Made by a program: the position numbers and the translations under genes. A stretch of DNA of 64,000 nucleotides from NCBI RefSeq assembly GCF_932294415.1, contig NC_065535.1, positions 14,980,282-15,044,281 on the forward strand. The letters run 5' to 3'. Numbering within the stretch: position 1 is the first letter of the stretch; each line of letters starts with the position of its first letter. The notes below the pieces were generated by a model. It worked only from the letters and a program-made list of their open reading frames with translations. It ran no database searches and was not told the DNA's origin. The stretch is from Quercus robur (lineage: Eukaryota; Streptophyta; Magnoliopsida; Fagales; Fagaceae). This document shows positions 37,901-54,505 of the stretch, piece after piece.

Positions 37901-38076
37901 CTTGTACGGGGTGCACCATACTTCTCACACAGTCCTTGTATTTCGAAAAAACTTAGACAATCAGGGTCAACATCTTCATATGCTATGTTGCCACCTATAT
38001 ATTCTAGGTTTGGGTTCCACACAAACTTGCCACCATAATTAATCTCAACAATCAACTTCAAATCTGCCATCTGCAT
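33843..38076 (-). pseudogene. MuDR-type Mutator transposase gene, inactivated
   Basis: Four exons are readable: 38076-36587, 36306-35341, 34383-34132 and 34055-33843 (stop TGA), about 970 codons. Order: a PB1-like N-terminal region (YGGKFVWNP...), an acidic linker, the MuDR DNA-binding region (GMKFPNAKVFREAL... CKNKCGWRC), and the MULE catalytic domain (IGLDGCHLKGRFGGQILAA). Then come a SWIM zinc finger (CSCRIWDLIGLPCKHG), a CX2CX4HX4C knuckle (CGKCHREGHNSRGC), and a Gln/Ser/Pro- then Gly-rich tail. It would cut and paste the element in the nucleus. Damage: TAG at 37756-37758, a one-base deletion near 37147, TAG at 36662-36664 (Trp expected) and TAA at 36653-36655 (Gln expected). A hAT lies in intron 2. 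Confidence 0.92.
34391..35225. mobile_element. hAT-type element, 835 bp, at a splice acceptor
   Basis: Ends CAGTGGCGGAGCCAG and, on the complement of the right side, CAGGGGCGGAGGGAA. The exact 8-bp duplication CCTGTGCA lies at 34383-34390 and 35226-35233. The interior has a 47-base T-run (about 34880-34927) and C-rich ends; no transposase. On the transposase strand the duplicated octamer is tgcacagg, which contains the AG acceptor of intron 2, so both copies retain an acceptor. Confidence 0.93.
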
Positions 38077-38572
38077 AAAAATAAATGCTTAAATAAAAAT
38101 GTTATTTGACAAAAGAATAAAACACAAACATAGCAGAAACAGACAAAAGTGTTTGTTCTGTTTTTGGGAGACACCCACGTGAGAATGGACCACAAAGTCC
38201 ATATTTACACATTTTTTTCTTAATACAAAAAGATTCCTAGGGTCCACACAGAACACAACACAGCAAAGGACCATACCACTAGCAACTTTTAGCTCATTAA
38301 ACAATATATAAATTTCAGCAATTGAAATTTTCTACAGGTTCCTAACGGAATATGCATATTAAAAAAAAAAAAATCTTTGTTTTTTATTTGGGAGGCAACC
38401 ACATGGAAATGGACCAATGTCTTTTTTTATTATAACAAAGCACTTTGTAGCATAACAAAGCACGTTGTAGCATCTTGAAGTTTCTGTTTTGCACATTAGA
38501 TATAAAAAGTACTGAACCAGAGTGACTACTATTGACACCACCAAATGCATTAACAAGATTTAAACTTTCCCA

Positions 38573-39071
38573 AACACTTTTTTGCAGCATTCAAACCAAA
38601 ATCAATTACTACAACAAATATACATAATCCACAGTAAACGAAAACTACCCAAATGCAAAAAATGTACCAGCAATTTTTGAAAAAGAAATCAAGAACCCTA
38701 ACTATCAAAATCGTACCTATTGTAAAAATCAAGAGAGAAAATATTCAATATCCTTCACATGGGTTTTGATAGGACTGCCTTCTTCTCTTGATGCTGAGAG
38801 ATTCACGGGTTGATCTTGATGGAGTGGATCACAATCTCAAACAGGGGTGTACGAGTATAAGGAAGTTTTTTTTTTTTTCCTCAGGAAAGTGTTTTGATTC
38901 AATTGCTATTGTTTTTTTGAGTGGAATAGTGTTAGAGTAACAGCAAGACTGAGGTGGGTAAACGTTTGGTTAACAGATTAGACCACAGGTAGGTAGAGTG
39001 TCATTTTTTAAACCACAAGTGGGTAAAGTGTTTTTTGAGCAAACCATAGGTGGGTAAAGTGTAATTCCCCC
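38573..39071 (-). repeat. Right terminal inverted repeat of the Mutator element
   Basis: Complementary to 31181-31680. The transposase first exon starts about 500 bp inside it, so this repeat would hold the transposase promoter. Between 38077 and 38573 there is only AT-rich leader-like sequence. Confidence 0.9.
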
Positions 39072-39724
39072 TTGTTTTTAATTACGGTAATTAATGGGCT
39101 AATATGTATTGGAGCAGATATTGGACTAAATATTGGACTATTTTATTTTATTCTTTTTAATTGTGGTGATTAATTACCATATATGTGGATGAGTTGAAAT
39201 GATTATATATACTATACTACAACAATTACTGCCTCTTGGATCCTCCTACACTATAAAAAGCATTCTACACACTATATTATGCTTCAGCAATTACAAGCAT
39301 TCTACATACTATAAAAAGCAATTACAAGCATTTTACACTCTAAAAAAAACAATTACAAATATTCTACACACTATACTACAGAAATTACAAGCATTTTACA
39401 CACTAAAAAATGTATTGCACTAAAAAAAAAAAGCAATTACAAGCATTCTACACGTTAAAAAAACAATTACAAACATTCTACACACTAAAAAATATACTAC
39501 ACTAAAAAAAAACAAGCATTCTATGTACTAAAAAAAGTAATTACAAGCATTTTACACTAAAAAAAAACAATTACAAGTATTCTACACACTATACTACAAA
39601 AATTACAAGCATTCTACACACTAAAAAATATGTTGCACTAAAAAAAAGCAATTACAAGCATTCTACACACTAAAAAAGCAATTACAAGCATTCTATACCA
39701 TTAGAATAAAGAAAATTATATTTT

Positions 39725-40237
39725 CTATTTCTGAGTAACGCTATTGTTGAAAATAAAACATTTTATTATATTATTTTTTTTTTTTTTTTTGCTTGGTGGT
39801 GTTTTAATATAGTATACATCTACCTCTGACACTCTTAAAGTGCATATGCCGTCAAACCCAGAATTGTTGTTGTTATTGTTTCCAGAGTTGTTGTGATTGT
39901 TTTGGGCTTGCAGATATTCTTGTAAGAGGGGTGGGAACGCTGTTGGCGTAAATCCAAATCCTTCAATATTAGGAATATGCGACACTTGATAATTCGATTG
40001 GTAGAAATCAATAGGGTGTGATTCACGACAAGCCAAGGTTGACATAAGCACCTCTTGGTTGTGAGCAAGTAGATTATAAATCACCCCTTCGAGATAATCA
40101 CACCTCTGTTTCAATTCCAGAAGTGTTCCGACGCAGCCGAACTGTGGGTCAGCCGTTTTGCATTTGCATTCATATATAATTGAATCCAATACATTTTTTC
40201 TCTTATCGCAATCCACGTCCCTGAACATACCTTCCAA
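39725..40237 (-). pseudogene. LBD exon-2 copy 11 (open frame)
   Basis: The longest intact copy: 170 codons from MEGMFRDVDCDKRKNVL through YECKCKTADPQFGCVG, the leucine-rich helix (TLLELKQRCDYLEG), an Asn-rich run and the VSEVDVYYIKTPP tail. LOB-domain proteins need the N-terminal zinc motif encoded by exon 1 to bind DNA, and that exon is absent. The 'ttccaag' that reads TTGGAAG on the minus strand gives a plausible acceptor at the exon start. It is either a fragment, or an exon that could be spliced to something outside the window. Confidence 0.75.
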
Positions 40238-41149
40238 GTTCTTTTTCGAAAAGAAAGGGTATGATATTGATAGTCACTTGAGTTACAAACGATGGTTTCT
40301 AAACACCCACACCTTTGTGTATTCCAACGCAACCAAATCTCAGGTCAACGGTTCTACACTTACATTTGTAGGTAAATATGAAGATGTAAGAGTAAAAATG
40401 GATGATAAAGAGTTAGTAAAATGTTTAATCCCTCATTGAAAATGAGAGACTATTTCATTCTTTTTAATTACGGTAATTAATGGGCTAATATGTATTGGAG
40501 CAGATATTAGGCTAAATATTGGACTATTTTATTTTATTCTTTTTAATTGTGGTGATTAATTACCATATCCGTTGATGAGTTGAAATGATTATATATGCTA
40601 TACTACAACAATTATTGCCTCTTGGATCCTCCTACACTATATAAAGCATTCTACACACTATACTATGCTTCAATAATTACAAGCGTTCTACATACTAAAA
40701 AAGGCAATTACAAGCATTTTACGCTCTAAAAAAAACAATTACAAATATTCTACACACTATACTACAAAAATTACAAGCATTGTACACACTAAAAAATGTA
40801 TTGCACTAAAAAAAAGTAATTACAAGCATTCTACACGCTAAAAAAGTAATTACAAGCATTCTACATACTAAAAAATATACCACACTAAAAAAAAACAAGC
40901 ATTCTACATACTAAAAAAATCAATTACAAACATTCTATACACTAAAAAAGCAATTACAAGCATTCTATACCATTAGAATAAAGAAAATTATATTTTTTAT
41001 GTTTCTGAGTAACGCTATTGGTGAAAATAAAACATTTTATTATATTATTTATTTATTTTTTGCTTGGTGGTGTTTTAATATAGTATATATCTACCTCTTA
41101 CACTATTGCTGAAAATAAAACATTTCATTATATTATTATTATTTTTTTT

Positions 41150-41574
41150 TGCTTGGTGGTGTTTTAATATAGTATACATCTACCTCTGACACTCTTAAAG
41201 TGCATATGCCGTCAAACCCAGAATTGTTGTTGTTGTTGTTTCCAGAGTTGTTGTGATTGTTTTGGGCTTGCATATATTCTTGTAAGAGGGGTGGGAACGC
41301 TGTTGGCGTGAATCCAAATTCTTCAATATTAGGAATATACGACACTTGATGATTCAATTGGTAGAAATCAATAGGGTGTGATTCACGGCAAGCCAAGGTT
41401 TACATAAGCACCTCTTGGTTGTGAGCAAGAAATTTATAAACCACCCCTTCAAGATAATCACACCTCTGTTTCAATTCTAGAAGTGTTTCGACGCAACTGA
41501 ACTACAAGTTAGCCGTTCTGCATTTGCATTCATATATAATTAAATCCAATATGTTTTTTCTCTTATCGCAATCC
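41150..41574 (-). pseudogene. LBD exon-2 copy 12 (truncated, nonsense)
   Basis: Tail and Asn-rich region intact; a TAA replaces the Ser codon after 'QEVLM' near 41401. The 5' side is cut by the array end at 41574. Confidence 0.75.
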
Positions 41575-42637
41575 AACTGAAAACCAAACGGGCCCTCAAA
41601 CCCAAAACTCATAACTCACTACTCAAACCTCACCTTTACTCAAAAATTGCAAAACACCTGTTTGGACTCATAACTCAGTTACATATCCCTACAACTTTTT
41701 TCCAAAACCGTGGACCCCACCCACTGACACTACCCATTGTTACTACTGTTGCTACCCGCGTCTCACTAACAAAAAAATCTTCCCCTTTACTTCTCCTACA
41801 CATCCTCTCACCTTTCATTTCTCTAACTCTCCATCTTTTCTATCAATTTTTTTTGTCTATCTCTCTTTCTCCGTCTCTCCCATCCTCACTCTGTATCTGA
41901 TTTTTTTTCCACTCCTCTGTTTCTTTCTCAGCTTTCTCTGTCTCTCCCCTCTTCAATCTGTATTTGATTTTTTTTTTCTCTCTTCTCTATTTCTTTCTCA
42001 GCTGTTTTTGGTTGGTTTGAATCGGTGATGGTGGGTTGTTTCAGTGGTTGCTAGGTTCGGATTGGTAATTATGGGTTTCGGTGGTGGTCATTTGGGTGTT
42101 GGCTGGGTTTTACGGTGAAGATCGAGTTTGAGATTGGGTTTTTGGGGTTGGGTCACGGCGTGGCTTGAAGCGGTTAGGGCTGGCTTGAATCTGTTTGGTG
42201 TTTCGGTGGTATGGATTGGCCTGGGTTTGTCGTGGTGGTGCTGTGGCGGCACCGGGTTTGTTGTGGTGGTGCTATGGTTGTTTGCTACGATAATATCTGA
42301 ACTGATGGGACAACACAGAAGCTCTAGGTCCCATAGAGTCCGAATATTTACAGCAATGCCACTGAGTTTCCTATCTCAGTTTTTGAAAACACTGATTTCT
42401 TGTTTTCTGTTTCCATCACTCTAACTCAAAATTGTTGAGTTTTGAGTGATGGAAACACAATGTGAAAATTAAGCCAAACAACAAAATTTGTGTGGGTCCC
42501 ACATTTTTTCATCACTGAGTTATGAGTTTCCAGTGATATCACTCAAAACAGGCCTAAACCAAACAGACCCTGAGTTATGAGTTTTGAAAATTGAGTTATG
42601 AAAACTAAGATACCTCTAAACCAAACGGGCCCTAATT
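41575..42637. mobile_element. PIF/Harbinger-related sequence, possibly composite
   Basis: The right end, read inward, is GGGCCCGTTTGGTTTAG followed outside by TAA, as in Tourist-like elements. Sub-terminal 'ccatcactcaaaactca' and 'tgggaccca'-type wording recurs in the element at 10603-11354. The left edge has 'aaccaaacgggccct' in the same orientation as the right edge, so the left terminus is missing or two elements abut. The middle (42000-42300) is TGG/GT-rich with a 98-codon frame of no recognised family. Confidence 0.5.
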
Positions 42638-43499
42638 CTTCTCACATGGAGTTTTTCAAATAAATACTCTGCAAAACATATGGTATGTTAACTAATTTGC
42701 ATGATCTGTTGAGGTTTGATATTTGGAAATGGTAAAAGAGACCCATATTTTTAAGGGAAAAATACCAACAACCAAAAAAAAAAAAAAATACATGTTGTGG
42801 TTTAAGTCAATTTGCAACTGAACTTCTATTTTATCAACTTTGTATTATTGACTCCTGAAGTTTGATAATGTCCAAATTAACCCCTTCATCTCAATTTTGT
42901 TAGCTATAATTGACTAAAAATTATTATATGTTGTGCATATGTTATTTTTAAAAAGAATAAAGTGGTCATGTGCACACCACATAACCTTTTTATTTAAGAT
43001 TGATGGTCAATATGTGTGTGTATATGTATATATAAAAACTTTACTAATGTAAAATAAATTTGTCAGGTTGCTATGGCACAAAAATTGAGTGCACAAGACT
43101 TTCTCAAGTGAAAATGAGTGATTCATCATATTAATTATATAATAAGTAAATTTCTTAATTATAGGGGTTTATCTTGTATTTAAAAGTTACATATCAAATT
43201 ATGAGGTTTATGTAATAAAATTTATGGGTATTTTTTTGGAAAAAAAAAAAAAAAAAGTAGAAAATTGATAGTATTTTTAATATGACATTGAACCCGTGGA
43301 CTAAACTAGAATGAATTAGACTGAATGAACCAAACTGGACTCAATGGAAAGAAATGGACTAAATTGGACCAAAGTGAACTGAAATGGACCAAAATAAATT
43401 GAATTAGATCAAATGGACCAAATCATCAGCCGAATAACCATTTATCTTTTTATTGATTTTACTCTAATTTCTTTGATAATATATAATATATATTGATCG
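42638..43499. other. Intergenic, nothing recognised
   Basis: AT-rich. A run of 'tggactaaa/tggaccaaa' words at about 43300-43430 forms a degenerate ~12-bp repeat. No gene seen. Confidence 0.6.

Positions 43500-48365
<4,866 letters not shown>

Positions 48366-48395
<30 letters not shown>
48366..48395 (-). repeat. (GAAA)n microsatellite in the DPM1 leader
   Basis: On the minus strand 'gaaagaaagaaagaaagaaa' runs to within a few bases of the DPM1 ATG at 48365. Length variation would change the 5' leader. Confidence 0.85.
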
Positions 48396-48396
<1 letters not shown>

Positions 48397-48599
48397 CAAA
48401 AACCCTATTCTACTCTATTGTAGTATCTGTATGAACTCGTAATTCAACTCCGGTGAGAGACAGCTGAATCAGATTCTCAATTTTTGACTTTACAAAGAGA
48501 GTTTGGCAGTTGGGACTCAGTGCGTGCCAATAGAGCAAGATTGTAGAGCCAAGTCAGAATCAGAAAACCGAGGTCCAGGGGGCTTTACCTTATAGACCT

Positions 48600-49045
48600 T
48601 TTGGGCTGAGCCCATATCACTTGCTAATGAGGTTGGGCTGGCCTACTATACTGCATTTTGCACATTCTAGTATTTACACACTTTTCTATTGCATTTTGCA
48701 CTTTAGGTGTTTTTTTTTTTTTTTTTTTTCTTCCTCCCTCTCTATATCCCTCTATATTACATGGAGAAGTGGTGTCCCAAATTTTATGACTAACTATTCC
48801 ACTTCATGCCTGTGAGACTTCGGAAATCTCATAAACTGATAATATTGTGGATGGAATTTGGAATCTCTAGATTTATAACACGTCTTTCAAATTCATTGAG
48901 CCCACCACCTTGATGTCCCCGTATGGACTAATCCCTATAAGTTTTGAATGTCACACTTGCCCATCTTTAAAACTTATTAAGCTCTCTCTCTTTTCTTTTT
49001 AATTTATCAGAATATTATTAATTTCTTTTAACATCCACATGGCAC
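48600..49045. repeat. Upstream repeat shared by DPM1 and GSTU, copy 1
   Basis: Closely matches 52900-53300: 'aatgaggttgggctggcc', a T-run, 'actattccacttcatgc', 'ctctagatttataacacgtc' and 'tcacacttgcc'. It lies just upstream of DPM1. Which element or duplication it represents is not clear; no inverted ends or target duplication were found. Confidence 0.8.
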
Positions 49046-49290
49046 AAACTCATACTCTCTAACATGAGGTCTCTACTTTTATATATATGATAATTACCAT
49101 TTTATTCTCAATAAGCAAAATGTCTAAAAGAAAATGTAATGGATTGGAAAACATACACAATGACCTTGGAAAATTGCTTGGGTCTTGATGGCTGTAACAT
49201 CTTCTTTGGTTGGTTAAATCTTTCCTTTGGGATGGTTGTGCTGATAAAGCTACACCACTAGAATCTTCAAAAGTGACGGATTCTGTGTAT

Positions 49291-50421
49291 TTTTTTTTTT
49301 AATGGGAAATACTTCAAAAACTTTATTAATCAATAAAGGTAGCAACTACATCTTGCTTGAGAGCTTGTTCAAGGAAACAAGGAGTCTCTTCAACCCAAAC
49401 AGATAATTCAGCAATGCCTAAAGCATGTCTTGCAAGTAAATGGGCTGGCCTATTGCCATTACAACCTACATATGAAAAATCTACACATCTGAAAGAATGG
49501 GACATGGCAACTAAACTATAGACTAGCGCTGCTACTGATGATGGAGGAGGAGACAAGTCCTGAAGCACATTAATCAACATCAACGAGTCACTCTCAAGAG
49601 TGAAATCTTGAATGGACAAATCCCTTGCGAATAGAAGACCCAACTCCACAGCCTTGGCTTCAGCTTCGATGGCACCCAAAGGAGCTTCAAGCTTCTTGCT
49701 ACATGCACCAATCAGATGACCCTCAGCGTCCCTAATCAAGATCCCCACACCAGCCAAACGGTGCTCCTTGAACACAACACCGTCCACGTTAATTTTGTAT
49801 CGGTCCGGAGAGGGAGGCTTCTATTTCACAGGTTCAACAGGTTGCTTCGGGTTTCCCAACTCCACCACACATGCTTGGTAAGCATCCAAGTACTCCAACG
49901 CCCCTTGCAGCAGTGCTTGACATGATTTCTTCACCCCTCTGTTCCTGCACTCATTTCTATTTGACCAGAGCGCCCAAGCCACCACGATAAGTTTCTCCAC
50001 GTCGCTGTGCTCCCACTCCCACTGGGCCACCATGACCACGTACCATAACATGTCCATGAACGACCCAAAGAGCTGGACCCAAGACTCCTGAAACAGAGAA
50101 GACAAACTCCAGATGTCACGGGCTCTTTGGCAACTCCAAAAGAGGTGGCCTGAAGTTTCTTCAGCCAATTTACACTCATCACAGCAGCTGTCCGAGAGTA
50201 CTTTCCGTTTGACCAAGTTCTCCTTTGTGGGCAGCACATCTCTGCAAGCTCTCCAGGCAAAGTGACGGATCTTGTGTGGGCTATTGCAGCTCCAAATAGA
50301 CCGCCAGAACCTCCCTAAATGACTTCCATCATACTCGGATCCCACCCGTGTATCTGATCTTAGCTCCATAGCAAGTTTATAAGCACTACGGACGCTAAAA
50401 AGACCCTTTGTTTGTCAGCGC
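49291..50421 (-). mobile_element. 5'-truncated L1-type LINE (ORF2 C-terminal part)
   Basis: The minus strand reads the zf-RVT region (FSVRSAYKLA... HKIRHFAWRACRDVLPTK, CDECKLAEETSGHLFWSC), then an RNase H domain: KINVDG with its Asp, the Glu in AEAKAVELGL, Asp in LESDS, and NRPAHLLARHA. A single TAG at about 49818-49820 replaces the expected Trp before KPPSPDRYK; otherwise the frame is open over about 340 codons to the stop at 49326. The 3' end carries AATAAAG and a poly(A) tail (T-run 49291-49300). The reverse transcriptase and endonuclease are missing. No target duplication was found by eye. Confidence 0.85.
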
Positions 50422-50950
50422 CAACACTTGCTTAAACATAGGAAGAAATTTCTTTTTTTCCTTCGTTTATTTTTGGGAGAGTGGATTTGGTTAGTATTTT
50501 ACATAATTTTATTTGGAATCAAAATCATCTTCTACTTTGTCTCTTGTACATGATTGTTGAAATGTTTTTCATATTACGTATCTTATTCCTTTGTTTCCCT
50601 ATTTTTTTGGACTAATGTAATGTATTACATTGACAAAGATACTTCTTCTTTTTTATTGAATTTTATTTGTTCTATTTCTAAAACGTCCAGGTTGCCCCCC
50701 ACATTTGCACATATAGTGAAAATTTATGTATTCTCCAACTAAAATAAAGTCCCAACAAAGTCTTTCTTATGCATGATACAATACATGCCCCTTTAAAGCT
50801 CAGCAAACAGACTAAAGTGTCTAACAAGTTCAACGGACCTAGATGAAACAAAGCCAAACTTATACAAAACAAAATGTAATCAACGCTATTTAGTATTTTC
50901 ACAACCATTTGAACATGCTGACACTTCTAGATTTGAGCCTAACCATTACT
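50422..50950. other. Spacer, 3' flank of GSTU
   Basis: AT-rich; probably holds the GSTU 3' UTR, with a minus-strand AATAAA near 50652. No other gene seen. Confidence 0.5.
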
Positions 50951-52899
<1,949 letters not shown>

Positions 52900-53300
52900 T
52901 CACTGAGCCCATGTCACTTCCAAATGAGGTTGGGCTGGCCGAGTATATTGCATTTTGCAATTCAGTTTTTTTTTTTTTTTTTTTTTTTTTAATCCCTCTC
53001 GAACTCCCTCTATAATATATGAGAAGGTGGTGTCTCAAATTTTTTGACCAACTATTCCACTTCATGCATGTGAGATACTTCAGAAATCTCATAAACTGAT
53101 AGTGTGATGGATGGAATTTGGGATCTCTAGATTTATAACACGTCTTTCAAGTTCATTGAGCCCACCACCCAAGTGTCCCCGTATAGACTAATCTCTATAA
53201 GCTTTGAATGTCACACTTGCCTATCTTCAAACCTTATTAAGCTCTCTCTCTTTTCTTTTTAATTTATCATAATATTATTAATCTTTTTTAACATCCACTT
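52900..53300. repeat. Upstream repeat shared by DPM1 and GSTU, copy 2
   Basis: Counterpart of 48600-49045, same orientation, with scattered substitutions and different poly(T) lengths. It lies upstream of GSTU. Confidence 0.8.
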
Positions 53301-53439
53301 TTCTATACATCCAGAAAATAATCCTATAGCTTAATTGAAAGTAGAGCTCAGCATGCCTCACTTCAATTATTTTGTAGAATGATTCAAGATTTTTATTAAA
53401 GAAGAAAGACTATGTCACTGATGGCATGAGAGATAACTC

Positions 53440-53600
53440 ATGGTCAGTTCATAAGCTTTACCTTCTAGTGAAGCAAGAAGCTCCCAATGTCTTGTTTTTA
53501 ATGGAAACAAGACTCACTGAGGAATCCCAAGGGTATTTGAACTGCTTAGGTATGCAAAATGCTTTGGCAGTAGGAAGAGATGGACTGTGGGAATAGGAAA
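53440..53600 (+). mobile_element. L1 LINE endonuclease relic
   Basis: Plus-strand frame VKQEAPNVLFLMETRLTEES resembles the 'FLMETK' motif of the endonuclease domain of plant L1 ORF2, followed by QNALAVGRDGLW and a stop. It is a short fragment, opposite in orientation to the LINE at 49.3-50.4 kb. Confidence 0.5.
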
Positions 53601-54505
53601 AAATCTAGCCCTAATGTGAAATAATTAATGATTTATTGAGGTTACAAGTTTCTTGAAGCATCATATCGATGCTTTTTTTAGTTAATATATTTTGTATTAA
53701 TTTCGTTTCTATAAAATTTTGATGGGAATGATAGTAGATCCAAAACAAATTTTTATTTTTATCCCCCACTTTCTTCTTTTTGAATTTTGTCAAATGGTTA
53801 AGAATAAAATGATCAATAACCTACCAACTTGTTATAGAGTGGATTAATTTGTACTAATAGTTCTAGTTTTTACTGTAATTACAAAACAAACATTTTCTAT
53901 CATGAATGTTGTTGAAACTAGGTTTCACAATTAAAAAGAATATGATTTACCAAAGGACTGTTTGATTTTATACACTGATTTTCTAAAAAGAGCATTTTTT
54001 AAGCATGAATTATTTTCGGATTTAAAAAAGAACAACGAGTTTCATTTTAATAAATTATTGGTTAAACTACATTGAAAAACAGGTATTTTTTTATCTTTTA
54101 TTTTGTTTATATTTTTTTAGCACTGAATGAATAGTTTTATTTTTCCATATATTAATTTAGTTTTGAATGTTGGTATTTCTTAAATTCTATTAAAAAAATT
54201 ATTCATGAGTTGGCTCTCCAAAAGAAAATTCTTGTTTATTTATATTCCCATTCATGACAATTATTATACTACATCGCGCAACGTCTTTCTTCTCATATAT
54301 ACAAGCACGGAAAACCTTTGTCCAAATGAAATATAGAACAACCTAAATGAAAGTCCCTTATTTATACACACACCTACCACCTAGCAGGCACTGAAACTAT
54401 TCGAGTATTGACAAACGAACTGCTGTTTTAGTCATCTGGTGTCTCTTCTCCCATCTCTTCTGCTTCTAAATCTTTCATCTTGTTCTTCTCTTCTGCCTCC
54501 AAATT
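53601..54505. other. Intergenic, SBE1 3' flank
   Basis: AT-rich, nothing recognised apart from an in-frame 25-codon acidic continuation of SBE1 just past its stop (about 54431-54505). Confidence 0.5.

Larger units (their letters stand above)
31181..39071. mobile_element. 7.9-kb Mutator-like element with MuDR-type transposase gene
   Basis: Begins GGGGGAATTACACTTTACCC and ends with its complement. The terminal inverted repeats run about 500 bp (31181 to about 31680; about 38573 to 39071) with scattered differences. A 9-bp target duplication flanks it and uninterrupted array units supply the empty site. Inside are a leftward transposase gene (33843-38076) and a rightward small ORF (32431-32709). 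The two converge, as mudrA and mudrB do in maize MuDR, whose promoters lie in the terminal repeats. Secondary inserts are a LINE (32934-33165) and a hAT (34391-35225). The transposase frame is broken, so the copy is not autonomous now. Confidence 0.95.
39072..41574 (-). repeat. LBD exon-2 array, right block
   Basis: The same units resume after the target duplication with 'attacggtaattaatggg'. The marker is at 40359. Subtracting the Mutator element and one target copy (7900 bp) gives a spacing of 1386 bp, as in the rest of the array. The array ends abruptly inside an exon copy at 41574. An 85-bp local duplication at about 41080-41170 repeats 'gcttggtggtgttttaatat'. Confidence 0.92.

Noticed and set aside
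17525..41574. CRISPR-like array of short repeats
   Set aside because: The short motifs vary, lack unique equal-length spacers and lie in plant nuclear DNA; they form a minisatellite.
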